This document shows positions 6,162 through 12,773 of a stretch of DNA of 12,773 nucleotides, piece by piece; within the stretch, counting starts at the first letter, position 1, and the number at the start of each line of letters is the position of its first letter. A program made the position numbers and the translations under genes. The notes under the pieces were generated by a model, which saw nothing but the letters and a program-made list of their open reading frames with translations, ran no database searches and had not been told where the DNA came from. The stretch is from Gemmatimonadaceae bacterium (GTDB lineage Bacteria > Gemmatimonadota > Gemmatimonadetes > Gemmatimonadales > Gemmatimonadaceae), in the NCBI GenBank assembly GCA_025453855.1, contig JALOPO010000098.1, forward strand, positions 1 to 12,773, given 5' to 3'.

Positions 6162-7031
6162 CGCGCGGGAGGAGCGCGGTGCGCACGTGCCGTGCACCAA
6201 GGGCCGCCGCCGCGGCGGCGAGTGCGGCATCGTCGTCGCGGACGGCCTGCGCATCGGCGATGGCGGCGAACACCGTCGCCCCCGAGCCGCTCAGCAGCAC
6301 CAGCGCGTCGCGGTCCGCGAGCCGGTGCGGCGTGCACCGACGACCGGCTCGAAGGCATTGCTGGCTATGCCGCGCACCGCGCGCAGCTGCGACAGCGCCC
6401 CCGCATCGTGCAGCGCGCCCGACACGGACGCCGGCGCCGCCGCGCGCGCGTCGGCGAGCCAGCCGTAGGCATGCCCGGTGTGGACCCCCGCGTCGAAGCA
6501 GGCGAGGTGCACCGTCACGTCGGCGAGCGGCGGGAGCGCGAGCATGCGCTCGCCGCGCCCCCACGCCAGCACGCGCGGCGCGGTGGTGGCGAGGAAGGGG
6601 ACGTCGGCGCCGAGCGGGGTCGCGATGCGAACGAGCGTCGCCTCGCCGAGCGGGGCGGGGTTGAGCGCGTCGAGACCACGCAGGACGGCGCCGGCGTCGG
6701 CGCTCCCGCCGCCCAGGCCGCCCCCCATCGGGATGCGCTTGGCGACGTGGATCGCGATGCCCCGGTGCGGCCACGCTGCCGCCTGCACGTACGCGACCGC
6801 CGCACGCACCGCGAGGTTCTGCGCGGGCGGGATGTCGAAGGTCGCGTCGCTCGTGAACGCGATGCCGTCGCCGTGCGTGAGCGACACCGTCACCTCGTCG
6901 GCGAGCGCGAGGCGATGGAAGTCGGTCTCGAGCTGGTGATGCCCGCCCTCCTCGCGGGCGAGGATGCGCAGCGCGAGGTTGACCTTCGCGTGGGCGGCGA
7001 CGCGCACGCGCGGGAGCGCGTCGGCGGTCAT
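6136..7031 (-). pseudogene. ispE: 4-diphosphocytidyl-2-C-methyl-D-erythritol kinase, split by a frameshift
   Basis: IspE phosphorylates CDP-methylerythritol with ATP in the MEP isoprenoid pathway. The first frame (7031 to stop at 6291) carries Lys16 in AKVNLALRI, the GHMP-kinase loop PMGGGLGGGSADAG (101-114), the catalytic-type Asp143 in LGADVPF, and SNAFEPVV (224-231), then runs into an unrelated tail ending RWCC. The conserved C-terminal motif LLSGSGATVFAAI and the remaining C-terminus ending VAREA lie in another frame, stopping at 6136. Together they span 896 bases, one short of 299 codons, a normal length. The shift falls between about 6291 and 6351, at a 9-bp inverted repeat. The distance from NAFE to SGSG looks several residues shorter than usual, so a small out-of-frame deletion is possible. 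No ribosome binding site is obvious. Because IspE is normally essential, a sequencing or assembly error is as likely as a true pseudogene. Confidence 0.85.
6318..6351. other. Inverted repeat at the ispE frame change
   Basis: CGAGCCGGT (6318-6326) is perfectly complementary to ACCGGCTCG (6343-6351), with 16 bases between. A smaller alternative stem, CGGTGC with GCACCG, overlaps it. Such structures favour deletions during replication and read errors in sequencing, so they are a plausible cause of the shift. Confidence 0.75.
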
Positions 7032-7053
7032 GCCGCGCGCGTGCGGTGGCGCG

Positions 7054-8094
7054 TCACGACGCGCCGGCGGCCGCCTCGCGCGCCGACGGCTCCGTGCCGC
7101 GCACGTCGCGCAGCGAGAGGCCGAGGCGCGCGAACTGGACCGCGCCGACGATGGTGATCGGCAGGAAGTTCAGCAGGTGGTACGCCACCGCCCACGTGAC
7201 CGCGACCGGCGTGGCCACCGCGTACAGCCGCAACCCCTCCTTGGCGAACGCCTCGAACGGGCCGAAGAAGCCGGGCGAACTCGGAATCGCCACGCCGATC
7301 GAGACGAGTCCCTGCAGGAAGAGCGCGGCGCTGAAGGGCACCGTCATCCCCACCGCGCGGAAGATCAGGTAGTACGACGTCGCGTTCACCAGCCAGTGCG
7401 CCACCGTCCAGAAGAGGACGCGCACGAAGCGCCACGGCGACCGCAGCGCCGCGAAGCCGTCGGCGGCATGGTGCACCAGCGCCCCGACGCGCGCGGCGAG
7501 CGAGGGCGCCACCGTCCCCACGACGCGCGTCGCGATCGCCTCGAAGACGGCGGGACGGAGCGCGAGCAGGAGCGCGACCACGAACGCGACCGCGATCACG
7601 AGCAGCCCCACGGAGCCGAGCAGCGACGAGACGTCGCGCCCCGCCACCTGCGCCCCGCGCGGGAAGGCGGGATCGAGCATCGCCCAGCTCATGAGCCCGA
7701 AGACGACCAGCGCATCGAAGACGCGATCGAGCGCGATCGACGCGAAGGCGCTCGCGAAGCTCACCCGCGGTTCGGTGCGCGCGAGCGCGAAGGCGCGCGC
7801 GAATTCGCCCGCCCGGGCCGGGAGGACGTTGTTCGTCATCATGCCGATGTTCGTGGCCCGGAACGCCGTCATGAACGGCAGGCCGGGGGCGATCGGCTCG
7901 AGCAGCACCTGCCAGCGGATCGCGCGCAGCGGGAAGATCCCGAAGCAGACGACGGTGCCGAGGAGGAGGAGGAGCGGATCGGCGGCGCGGAGCTGCGCGA
8001 GCAGCTCCGCCGGCTGCACGTCGCGCAGCGTCCAGCCGAGGAGCGCGATGGTGAGGGCGGCGCCGAGGAGCGCCTGCCACCGCCGCTTCGTCAC
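7054..8094 (-). CDS. LPG synthase TM-region / UPF0104 family membrane protein
   Basis: A 346-residue polytopic protein of the family that includes the flippase-like membrane region of MprF and AglD/YbhN-type proteins. These are linked to handling of lipid-linked groups, but the substrate here is unknown. Family hallmarks are NNVLPARAGEFAR (88-100) in a cytoplasmic loop, the following SIALDRVFDALVVF (119-132), and PSSPGFFGPFEAF (271-283). About seven or eight hydrophobic helices are visible, the first at 8-22 after a basic MTKRRW. No soluble lysyltransferase domain follows, so this is not a complete MprF. It starts with GTG, and the ribosome binding site is weak. The gaps to its neighbours are 31 bases upstream and 22 bases downstream to ispE, so it probably belongs to the same operon. 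Confidence 0.85.
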   Translation of the reverse strand: MTKRRWQALLGAALTIALLGWTLRDVQPAELLAQLRAADPLLLLLGTVVCFGIFPLRAIRWQVLLEPIAPGLPFMTAFRATNIGMMTNNVLPARAGEFARAFALARTEPRVSFASAFASIALDRVFDALVVFGLMSWAMLDPAFPRGAQVAGRDVSSLLGSVGLLVIAVAFVVALLLALRPAVFEAIATRVVGTVAPSLAARVGALVHHAADGFAALRSPWRFVRVLFWTVAHWLVNATSYYLIFRAVGMTVPFSAALFLQGLVSIGVAIPSSPGFFGPFEAFAKEGLRLYAVATPVAVTWAVAYHLLNFLPITIVGAVQFARLGLSLRDVRGTEPSAREAAAGAS

Positions 8095-8125
8095 TGGGCA
8101 CCCGCGGACGGACGGTCGCGCGCCA

Positions 8126-9574
8126 TCAGTGCGCGGTGGTCGCGAGCTCGACCAGGTCGAAGAGCTCGGCCAGCACGACCGGATCGGCGGGGGCCTCGGT
8201 GGCGCGCAGCTGCGTCACCAGGTGCCGCGCACGACCCAGCGCGCGCACGCCGCGGTAGAGCAGCATGTCGATGGGGACGATGTCGGGTTCCCCGTCGGGC
8301 GCGATGCCGATGGTGGGCGGTGCGGCCGGGACGTCGGGGATCGCGGAGAGGTCGAGCGGCGTCGCCTGCAGCTCGCGCATCACTTCGAGCTGCGAGGAGA
8401 GGAGTTGCGAGAGCTCGCGGCCGTGCGGCGTGGGGAGGCGCACCGCCGGTGTCGGCGTGCGCACCGTGGGGGTGGGGCGCGACACGGCGCGATTCACCGC
8501 CGGCGTGCCGCGGCGCACCGCGGCGCCACCGAGCGGGGTGAGGCGGGGGCGCGAGATCGACTGCGCGGTGGGCATCGCGAGCGGCGTGGCGGCGAGGATC
8601 ACGCGGCGCAGCTCGGCCAGCTTCTGGGCGCGGTGCGTCCCGTGCGCCTCCCCCTCCGCGAGGAGGGCGAGTGCGCCATCGAGTGCGCCGGCGGCCGACG
8701 CCGGCAGCGGCACCGGTGCGCCCTGCATCGCGTCGCAGAAGTCGCGCACGTCGTCGAAGCCGTAGCCCGCGGCGAGCTCGCGGATGGAGGCGAGCACCGG
8801 CTTGAAGGCCGACAGCAGGTCGGCCGGCGCCTCGTGCAGCGCACCGGCGCGGAACGGTGCGAGCCGCGCGCGGAGCGACGCGACGAGCGGCTCGATCTCG
8901 CGCGCGAACCGCTCCGCGGCGGTGATCGGCGGCATCGGCGCGCGCACCACGATCGCGTCGACGGCATCGTCGAAGGCGAGGGCGAGGATGGGGACGATCG
9001 GGAGCGCCGCGTCGCGGGCACCGGGGAAGTGGGCAGCCGGCGTCGGCGACGACGGGCGGCCGGCGGTGAGCGCATCCTGGAAGGCGTGCACGGCAGCGTC
9101 GGAGGGAGTCCCCCGCCTCACGGCGGGCATCGGGCGCGCAGGCGTGCCACCCGTCATCTGCTGTGAGGCGCGATCGATCGTCTCGATCGTGCGGGCGAGC
9201 GCGCGGGCGGCGGAGCGGGCGCGCTCGTCGTGGCCGTCGCCCCACATGCGCGCCATCGGGACGAGCGCGCGCAGGTCGGCCACGGCGCCCATCATCGCCT
9301 CGCGCAGTGCGGGCGTCCACGCGATGCGCCCCTCGCGCAGCAGCCGCGCCCCCTGTTCCACGCCTTCGGTCGCCTCGGCGAACGAACCGAGGCGCGCCAT
9401 GGCGGCGCTGCCGCGCAGCCCGCCGGCGAGCTTGAGGAGGAGCGCGCTGTCGGGGCCGTGGGGCTCCGTGGTGGAGACCAGGCGCTGCAGGCGATCGACG
9501 TAGTCGCTGGCTTCGAGCACGAAGAAGTCGAGCAGGCCGACGGACATGGGACGGGTGGCTGGTGGGGACATCAT
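8126..9574 (-). CDS. Hpt-like helical protein lacking the phosphoacceptor histidine
   Basis: A 482-residue soluble, alanine-rich protein. The N-terminal ~85 residues look like a histidine phosphotransfer bundle: LLDFFVLEASDYVDRLQRLV, then KLAGGLRGSAAMARLGSF (48-65), then GVEQGARLLREG. In Hpt and CheA P1 domains the second helix reads AHTLKGSA; here the His position is Gly51 and Lys is Arg54. A second helical block (about 218-330) contains LLSAFKPVLASIRELAAGYGF, somewhat like another such bundle. A Pro/Thr-rich linker (about 343-385, with PTPTVRTPTPAVRLPTP) leads to a final helical part, VPIDMLLYRGVRALGRA (433-449). RRGTP occurs twice (153-157, 354-358). It lies between pdxJ and the membrane-protein gene, 30-31 bases from each. 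A scaffold or regulatory role in signalling is conceivable; the function is unknown. Residue 10 is an alternative Met start. Confidence 0.75.
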   Translation of the reverse strand: MMSPPATRPMSVGLLDFFVLEASDYVDRLQRLVSTTEPHGPDSALLLKLAGGLRGSAAMARLGSFAEATEGVEQGARLLREGRIAWTPALREAMMGAVADLRALVPMARMWGDGHDERARSAARALARTIETIDRASQQMTGGTPARPMPAVRRGTPSDAAVHAFQDALTAGRPSSPTPAAHFPGARDAALPIVPILALAFDDAVDAIVVRAPMPPITAAERFAREIEPLVASLRARLAPFRAGALHEAPADLLSAFKPVLASIRELAAGYGFDDVRDFCDAMQGAPVPLPASAAGALDGALALLAEGEAHGTHRAQKLAELRRVILAATPLAMPTAQSISRPRLTPLGGAAVRRGTPAVNRAVSRPTPTVRTPTPAVRLPTPHGRELSQLLSSQLEVMRELQATPLDLSAIPDVPAAPPTIGIAPDGEPDIVPIDMLLYRGVRALGRARHLVTQLRATEAPADPVVLAELFDLVELATTAH

Positions 9575-9604
9575 CCCCCGAGGACGACCGATCGCGTGCG
9601 GAAG

Positions 9605-10378
9605 CTACACGTGACGGCCGCGCACGGCGTCCATGACCGCCCGCAACTCGTGCACGGCACCGGTGAGGCCGATGAAGAGGGCGCGGCCGACGAGCGCGTG
9701 TCCGATGTTCAGCTCCTCGATGTCGTCGATGGCGGCGACGGGCCCCACGTTGGCCACCGAGAGCCCGTGACCGGCGTGCACGTGCAGGCCGATCGCGGCC
9801 CCGTGGGCCGCGGCACGCGCGAGGGCGGCCAGCGGGGCGGGGTCGCCGGGGTGGTGCGCATAGGGGCCGGTGTGGAGCTCGATGGCGCGCACGCCGAGCG
9901 CTTGGCAGGCATCGACCGTGGCGAGGTCGGGGGCCACGAAGAGCGACGTGCGGATGCCCGCCTCGTGCAGCGCATCGAGGGCGGCGCGCAGCCGGGCCGG
10001 GTCGTGGCGCACGTCGAGCCCGCCCTCGGTGGTGATCTCCTCGCGCCGCTCGGGGACGAGCGTGACCTGGTGCGGGCGGAGCCGCCGGGCGATGGCGACC
10101 ATCTCGTCGGTGGCGGCCATCTCGAGGTTGAGGACGGTGCGCACGGAGGTTGCGAGCGCCTCCACATCGGCGTCCTGAATGTGTCGCCGGTCCTCGCGGA
10201 GGTGCACGGTGATCCCGTCGGCGCCGGCCTGCTCGCACCAGCGGGCCGCCTCCACGGGGTCGGGCGACTGACCGCGCCGCGCCTGCCGGAGCGTGGCGAC
10301 GTGGTCGATGTTCACGTACAACCGCTGGAAGGGGCGCGTTGTTGCGCCCGCGGCCCGCGGATTAGCTTCGCTCGCCAT
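9605..10378 (-). CDS. pdxJ: Pyridoxine 5'-phosphate synthase
   Basis: PdxJ condenses 1-deoxyxylulose 5-phosphate with 3-amino-2-oxopropyl phosphate to close the vitamin B6 ring. The TIM-barrel sequence is complete: YVNIDHVATLRQARR (21-35), GITVHLREDRRHI with His59 and His66, LNLEMAA with Glu86, LVPERREEITTEGGLDV (108-123), IELHTGPYA with Glu167, HAGHGL with His204, and ELNIGHALVGRALF. The start is uncertain. The ATG at 10378 gives 257 residues, but it overlaps the start codon of the divergent lipoprotein gene. A TTG at 10321 (before YVNIDHV) would give 238 residues, nearer the roughly 243 of E. coli. Neither has a strong ribosome binding site. It is the first gene of the minus-strand run, 30 bases before the Hpt-like gene. 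Confidence 0.96.
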   Translation of the reverse strand: MASEANPRAAGATTRPFQRLYVNIDHVATLRQARRGQSPDPVEAARWCEQAGADGITVHLREDRRHIQDADVEALATSVRTVLNLEMAATDEMVAIARRLRPHQVTLVPERREEITTEGGLDVRHDPARLRAALDALHEAGIRTSLFVAPDLATVDACQALGVRAIELHTGPYAHHPGDPAPLAALARAAAHGAAIGLHVHAGHGLSVANVGPVAAIDDIEELNIGHALVGRALFIGLTGAVHELRAVMDAVRGRHV

Positions 10379-10895
10379 GCCCCTCGCCTCGATCAAGGTC
10401 CGATTCCCGCGTCGCATGGTAGCGGCGCTCGTGCTCGCTGTCGCGGGGTGCCGCACGTCGCCCGCGCCCGCCCCCGTGCCCGGCAGCCCGGGCGCCACCG
10501 CCGGCGCCGCGAGCCCGCGCGCCGCCGCCGAGCGCTTCATGCAGACGATCCGTGACCAGGACATCCAGGCCACGTCGAACATCTGGGGGAGCGAGCGTGG
10601 CCCGGCGCGCACCATCCTCACCGATCGCGTGGAGCTCGAGAAGCGGATCATCGTGCTGCAGTGCAACCTGCAGCACGATCGTTTCCGCATCCTGAGCGAC
10701 CTGCCCGGCGACAAGCCGAACGCGCGGTCGCTGCGGGTGGAGGTCACGAAGGGGCAGCTGACCGCCAACACGACGATGGCGGCGGTGCAGGCGACCGACG
10801 GGCGCTGGTACATCAACGATCCCGACATCCGCCCGCTTCGCGGTTTCTGCGCCGAGACACCGGCGTCGGCCCCGGCCCGCAAGCCGAAGCGCTGA
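10377..10895 (+). CDS. Small lipoprotein, unknown function
   Basis: A 172-residue protein with a clear lipoprotein signal: MPLASIKVRFPRR is basic, followed by a short hydrophobic run MVAALVLAV and lipobox VAGC, so the mature protein would begin at Cys25. Next come a Pro/Ala/Gly linker (PAPAPVPGSPGATAGA) and a compact domain starting SPRAAAERFMQTIRDQDIQA and ending RWYINDPDIRPLRGFC. The pattern of a helix 'AAERFMQTIRDQD' and a final strand 'DGRWYINDPD' recalls NTF2-like or DUF4878-type lipoproteins, but I do not recognise the family. An in-frame upstream ATG at 10293 exists but would bury the signal peptide and overlap pdxJ. It diverges from pdxJ and converges with the epimerase gene. Confidence 0.8.
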   Translation: MPLASIKVRFPRRMVAALVLAVAGCRTSPAPAPVPGSPGATAGAASPRAAAERFMQTIRDQDIQATSNIWGSERGPARTILTDRVELEKRIIVLQCNLQHDRFRILSDLPGDKPNARSLRVEVTKGQLTANTTMAAVQATDGRWYINDPDIRPLRGFCAETPASAPARKPKR

Positions 10896-10904
10896 TCGGC
10901 GTGC

Positions 10905-10953
10905 ACGGCACGCCCGTGCCGTCGGGCCCGGTTCCACGGCGGACCGGGCCCGA
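10905..10953. terminator. Bidirectional hairpin terminator between convergent genes
   Basis: Two stems sit between the lipoprotein stop (10895) and the epimerase stop (10979). The first is a 7-bp stem (ACGGCAC at 10905-10911 with 10916-10922). The second is a stronger, perfect 11-bp stem (TCGGGCCCGGT at 10922-10932 with 10943-10953) around a ten-base loop. The symmetric placement between converging genes fits a terminator working both ways, though no T-runs flank it. Confidence 0.6.
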
Positions 10954-10978
10954 TGTGCATCCCGGCTGGTCGTCCGGG

Positions 10979-11389
10979 TTAATGTTCGGACAGTTCGATC
11001 AGGACACCCGCCGTGCTGGCGGGGTGGAGGAAGGCGATCCGCTTGCCTTCGGCCCCCAGCCGCGGCACCTCGTCGATGAGCCGGATGCCCGCCGCCTTCG
11101 CGCGTGCGAGCGTTCCCTCGAGATCGTCCACGGCGAAGCAGACGTGGTGGATCCCGGGGCCGCGCTTGGCGACGAACTTGCCGATGGGCGAGTCGGGGGT
11201 CATGGCCTCGAGCAGCTCGACCTTGGACTCACCGGCCGCGAGGCCGGCGATCCGGGCGCCATCGGCATCGTCGAGGGGTATCTCGGTGAGGCCGAGGACG
11301 TCGCGGTAGAAGGGGAAGAGCCCGTCGAGGTCGGAGACGGCGATGCCGATGTGGTCGATGCGGGTGCCGCGCGGCGCGGTCTCGGCCAT
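10979..11389 (-). CDS. mce: Methylmalonyl-CoA epimerase
   Basis: This enzyme interconverts (R)- and (S)-methylmalonyl-CoA in propionyl-CoA and odd-chain or branched substrate metabolism. The 136-residue length and the VOC-fold halves fit: IDHIGIAVSDLDGLFPFYRDVLGL (11-34) and GIHHVCFAVDDLEGTLARAKAAGIRLID (79-106), with the linker EAMTPDSPIGKFVAKRGPG typical of the family. Likely metal ligands are His13, Glu58, His82 (or His81) and Glu132 in IELSE. A longer in-frame reading to 11464 adds an Arg-rich stretch with no family match, so I take the ATG at 11389, although its ribosome binding site is weak. The mutase genes are not in this window. It diverges from trxA, with about 95 bases between the two starts. 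Confidence 0.9.
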   Translation of the reverse strand: MAETAPRGTRIDHIGIAVSDLDGLFPFYRDVLGLTEIPLDDADGARIAGLAAGESKVELLEAMTPDSPIGKFVAKRGPGIHHVCFAVDDLEGTLARAKAAGIRLIDEVPRLGAEGKRIAFLHPASTAGVLIELSEH

Positions 11390-11484
11390 CTGATCGAGAG
11401 TGAGTCGGTGCCCGGGTGGGCGCCGGCAGTGGAGACGGCGGCGCGCCCGGTGCGCGCGGCCCATACGCGAGAAGGGTAACGACG

Positions 11485-11811
11485 ATGGCGAACGTGCAGG
11501 CGGTGACCGACGCCGACTTCGAGTCGGAGGTGCTCAAGCACGAGGGGGTGAGCGTGGTGGACTTCTGGGCGACGTGGTGCGGCCCGTGCCGCATGGTCGC
11601 GCCGATCCTCGACCAGCTCTCGGCCGAGTACGCGGGCAAGGTGAAGGTCATGAAGATGGACGTCGACGCGAACCCGCGGACGCCGGCCGGCTTCAACGTG
11701 CGGTCGATCCCGACGATGATCTTCGTCAAGGACGGGAAGGTCGTCGACCAGGTGATCGGCGCGCTCCCGAAGGCGCAGCTCGAGACGTACTTCAAGAAGC
11801 ACGCGGCCTGA
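11485..11811 (+). CDS. trxA: Thioredoxin
   Basis: A classical 108-residue thioredoxin that reduces disulfides in cytoplasmic proteins at the expense of thioredoxin reductase. The active site WCGPC is at 31-35, the buried Asp is Asp26 in VVDFWATW, and the cis-proline is Pro76 in RSIPTMIF. The C-terminus ends KAQLETYFKKHAA. The start is decided by AAGGG eight bases before the ATG; a longer frame from 11416 adds only low-complexity sequence. A strong hairpin terminator follows 13 bases after the stop, so it is probably a single-gene transcript. One small oddity: where E. coli Trx has NPGTAPKYGIRGIPT, here NPRTPAGFNVRSIPT is found, an ordinary variant. Confidence 0.97.
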   Translation: MANVQAVTDADFESEVLKHEGVSVVDFWATWCGPCRMVAPILDQLSAEYAGKVKVMKMDVDANPRTPAGFNVRSIPTMIFVKDGKVVDQVIGALPKAQLETYFKKHAA

Positions 11812-11824
11812 CCACGGCGGCGGT

Positions 11825-11862
11825 GAACGGGCCCCGCACCGGCGACGGTGCGGGGCCCGTTC
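11825..11862 (+). terminator. Strong hairpin terminator after trxA
   Basis: Sixteen perfect base pairs (GAACGGGCCCCGCACC at 11825-11840 with 11847-11862) enclose the loop GGCGAC. It begins 13 bases after the trxA stop. No T-run follows, as with the other putative terminators here, but the stem is the most stable in the window. Confidence 0.75.
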
Positions 11863-11932
11863 GCGTCGAGTGGCGCGACTCGCGGTGCGTGCCCGCTGCC
11901 GCCGCGTGCCGCACCGGTCATCTTCCCGTCCC

Positions 11933-12760
11933 ATGACATCGCCCGGGACGCTGTACGTCGTGAGCACGCCGATCGGCAATCGTGCCGACCTCTCGCCGCG
12001 CGCCATCGAGGTGCTCGGCCGTGTGGCGCTGGTGGTGGCCGAGGACACGCGGCACACGGCCCCGCTGTTGCAATGGGCGGGGGTGTCGACGCCGCTGCGG
12101 AGCCATCACCAGCACAACGAGGCGCGCGAGACGCCGCGCCTGGTGGAGCGGCTCGTGGGGGGCGACGACATCGCCGTGGTGAGCGACGCGGGCACGCCGT
12201 GCCTCAGCGATCCCGGGGAGCGCCTGGTGGCGGCGGCGGTGACGGCCGGTGTGCCGGTGGTCCCCGTGCCGGGCGCGAGTGCGCTGCTGGCCGCGCTCGT
12301 GGGGAGTGGGTTGCCGGCGGTGCCGTTCACCTTCGTCGGCTTCCTGCCGCGCCCCACCGGCGAGCGGCGCACGGCACTGGCGGCGGCGCTCGCGCTCCCG
12401 CACACGGTGGTCTGCTACGAGGCGCCGACGCGAGTCGCCGACCTGCTGTGCGCGATGGTCGAGCACGGAGCAGGTGAGCGGCATGCGGTGGTGGCACGCG
12501 AGCTGACCAAGGTGCACGAGGAGTTCCGACGCGGAACGGTGGCCGAACTGGCCGCGTACTACGGCGGGGCACCGCCGCGCGGGGAGGTGGTGCTGGTGCT
12601 CGCCGGCGCACCGGCGGCGAGCGTGGACCAGGCGGGTGCGGCGGCGGTGGCGCGGCGCCTGCGGAGCGAGGGAGCGACGGTGCGCGACACGGTCACGCAG
12701 CTGCAGGCGGAGTTCGGCGTCTCGCGCAACGAGGCGTACCGGCTGGCGCAGGACGCATGA
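11933..12760 (+). CDS. rsmI: 16S rRNA (cytidine(1402)-2'-O)-methyltransferase
   Basis: RsmI methylates the ribose of C1402 in 16S rRNA at the decoding centre, using S-adenosylmethionine. The 275 residues carry the tetrapyrrole-methylase fold motifs: GTLYVVSTPIGNRADLSPRA (5-24), VAEDTRHTAPLL (35-46), VSDAGTPCLSDPG (83-95), VPGASALLAAL (112-122), FVGFLPR (134-140), YEAPTRVADLL (162-172) and ARELTKVHEEFRRGT (188-202). A C-terminal helical tail, SRNEAYRLAQDA, is also typical. The ATG at 11933 fits the family start; an upstream in-frame ATG at 11870 lies against the trxA terminator. No clear ribosome binding site or promoter is visible in the 70 bases between. Its stop overlaps a possible next start as ATGA. 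Confidence 0.96.
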   Translation: MTSPGTLYVVSTPIGNRADLSPRAIEVLGRVALVVAEDTRHTAPLLQWAGVSTPLRSHHQHNEARETPRLVERLVGGDDIAVVSDAGTPCLSDPGERLVAAAVTAGVPVVPVPGASALLAALVGSGLPAVPFTFVGFLPRPTGERRTALAAALALPHTVVCYEAPTRVADLLCAMVEHGAGERHAVVARELTKVHEEFRRGTVAELAAYYGGAPPRGEVVLVLAGAPAASVDQAGAAAVARRLRSEGATVRDTVTQLQAEFGVSRNEAYRLAQDA

Positions 12761-12773
12761 CGCGTCGCCCGGT
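12757..12773 (+). CDS. Possible start of next gene, overlapping rsmI stop
   Basis: ATG at 12757 overlaps the rsmI TGA by the usual four-base ATGA, a common sign of translational coupling. Only five codons (MTRRP) remain before the window ends, so neither the reality nor the product can be judged. Confidence 0.3.

Noticed and set aside
6327..6342. Programmed ribosomal frameshift in ispE
   Set aside because: I see no slippery heptamer such as X-XXY-YYZ before the shift, and no precedent for recoding in ispE.
6291..7031. ispE as an intact 246-residue protein
   Set aside because: It would lack the SGSG motif and C-terminus, which are found complete in the neighbouring frame.
7054..8094. Complete MprF lysyl-phosphatidylglycerol synthase
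   Set aside because: Only the membrane flippase-like part is present; the soluble aminoacyl-transferase domain is missing.
8091..10238. A 715-codon minus-strand frame over the Hpt-like gene and pdxJ
   Set aside because: It is Arg/Pro/Ala-rich, lacks motifs and conflicts with pdxJ, which is certain.
10379..10960. An N-terminal extension of pdxJ up to 10960
   Set aside because: The added residues match no PdxJ and lie antisense to the lipoprotein gene with its clear signal peptide.
11390..11484. Paired promoters for the divergent epimerase and trxA genes
   Set aside because: No -35/-10 pair with reasonable match and spacing could be found on either strand.

Overview
This is a very GC-rich stretch of bacterial chromosome (roughly 70% G+C or more), almost fully coding, with ten consecutive same-strand genes and a tRNA on the minus strand followed by a short mixed-strand region. 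The content is mostly housekeeping. The core is the widely conserved block ispE - tRNA-Gln - prs - rplY(ctc) - pth - ychF. A signal-peptide lipoprotein suggests a diderm bacterium. The overall style (long GC-rich operon, PdxJ, an Hpt-like protein with Pro/Thr-rich linkers, methylmalonyl-CoA epimerase) made me think of Gemmatimonadota, but that is a guess; nothing in the window proves the phylum.

Layout, in the direction of minus-strand transcription (right to left). pdxJ (vitamin B6 ring closure) is followed after 30 bases by an Hpt-like protein, then an LPG-synthase-type membrane protein, then ispE (MEP isoprenoid pathway). IspE is split between two frames near its C-terminus, exactly at a 9-bp inverted repeat. 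A promoter inside the end of ispE drives tRNA-Gln(UUG). Five bases after the tRNA starts a large membrane protein with two VanZ-like cores. A second clear sigma70-type promoter then drives prs, followed by rplY and pth. Between pth and ychF lies about 320 bases with no gene but a striking array of 34- and 36-base repeats in both orientations. After ychF come a small four-helix membrane protein and the N-terminal part of a nuclease-A-inhibitor-like gene cut by the window edge.

Right-hand part. A small lipoprotein gene runs divergently from pdxJ, with overlapping start codons at one CATG if both upstream ATGs are used. It converges on a methylmalonyl-CoA epimerase gene across a strong symmetric hairpin. 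Thioredoxin (trxA) runs divergently from the epimerase and ends at a 16-bp hairpin terminator. rsmI (16S rRNA C1402 methyltransferase) follows, and its stop overlaps a possible next start (ATGA) at the window end.

How the genes work together: prs, rplY, pth, ychF, rsmI and the tRNA serve nucleotide supply and translation. PdxJ and IspE both draw on 1-deoxyxylulose-5-phosphate chemistry (pyridoxal phosphate and isoprenoids). The two TAGACT-type promoters split the long run into at least two transcription units. I see no new multi-gene system. The points worth a second look are the broken ispE, the repeat array, the double VanZ protein sitting against a tRNA, and the Hpt-like domain without its histidine.
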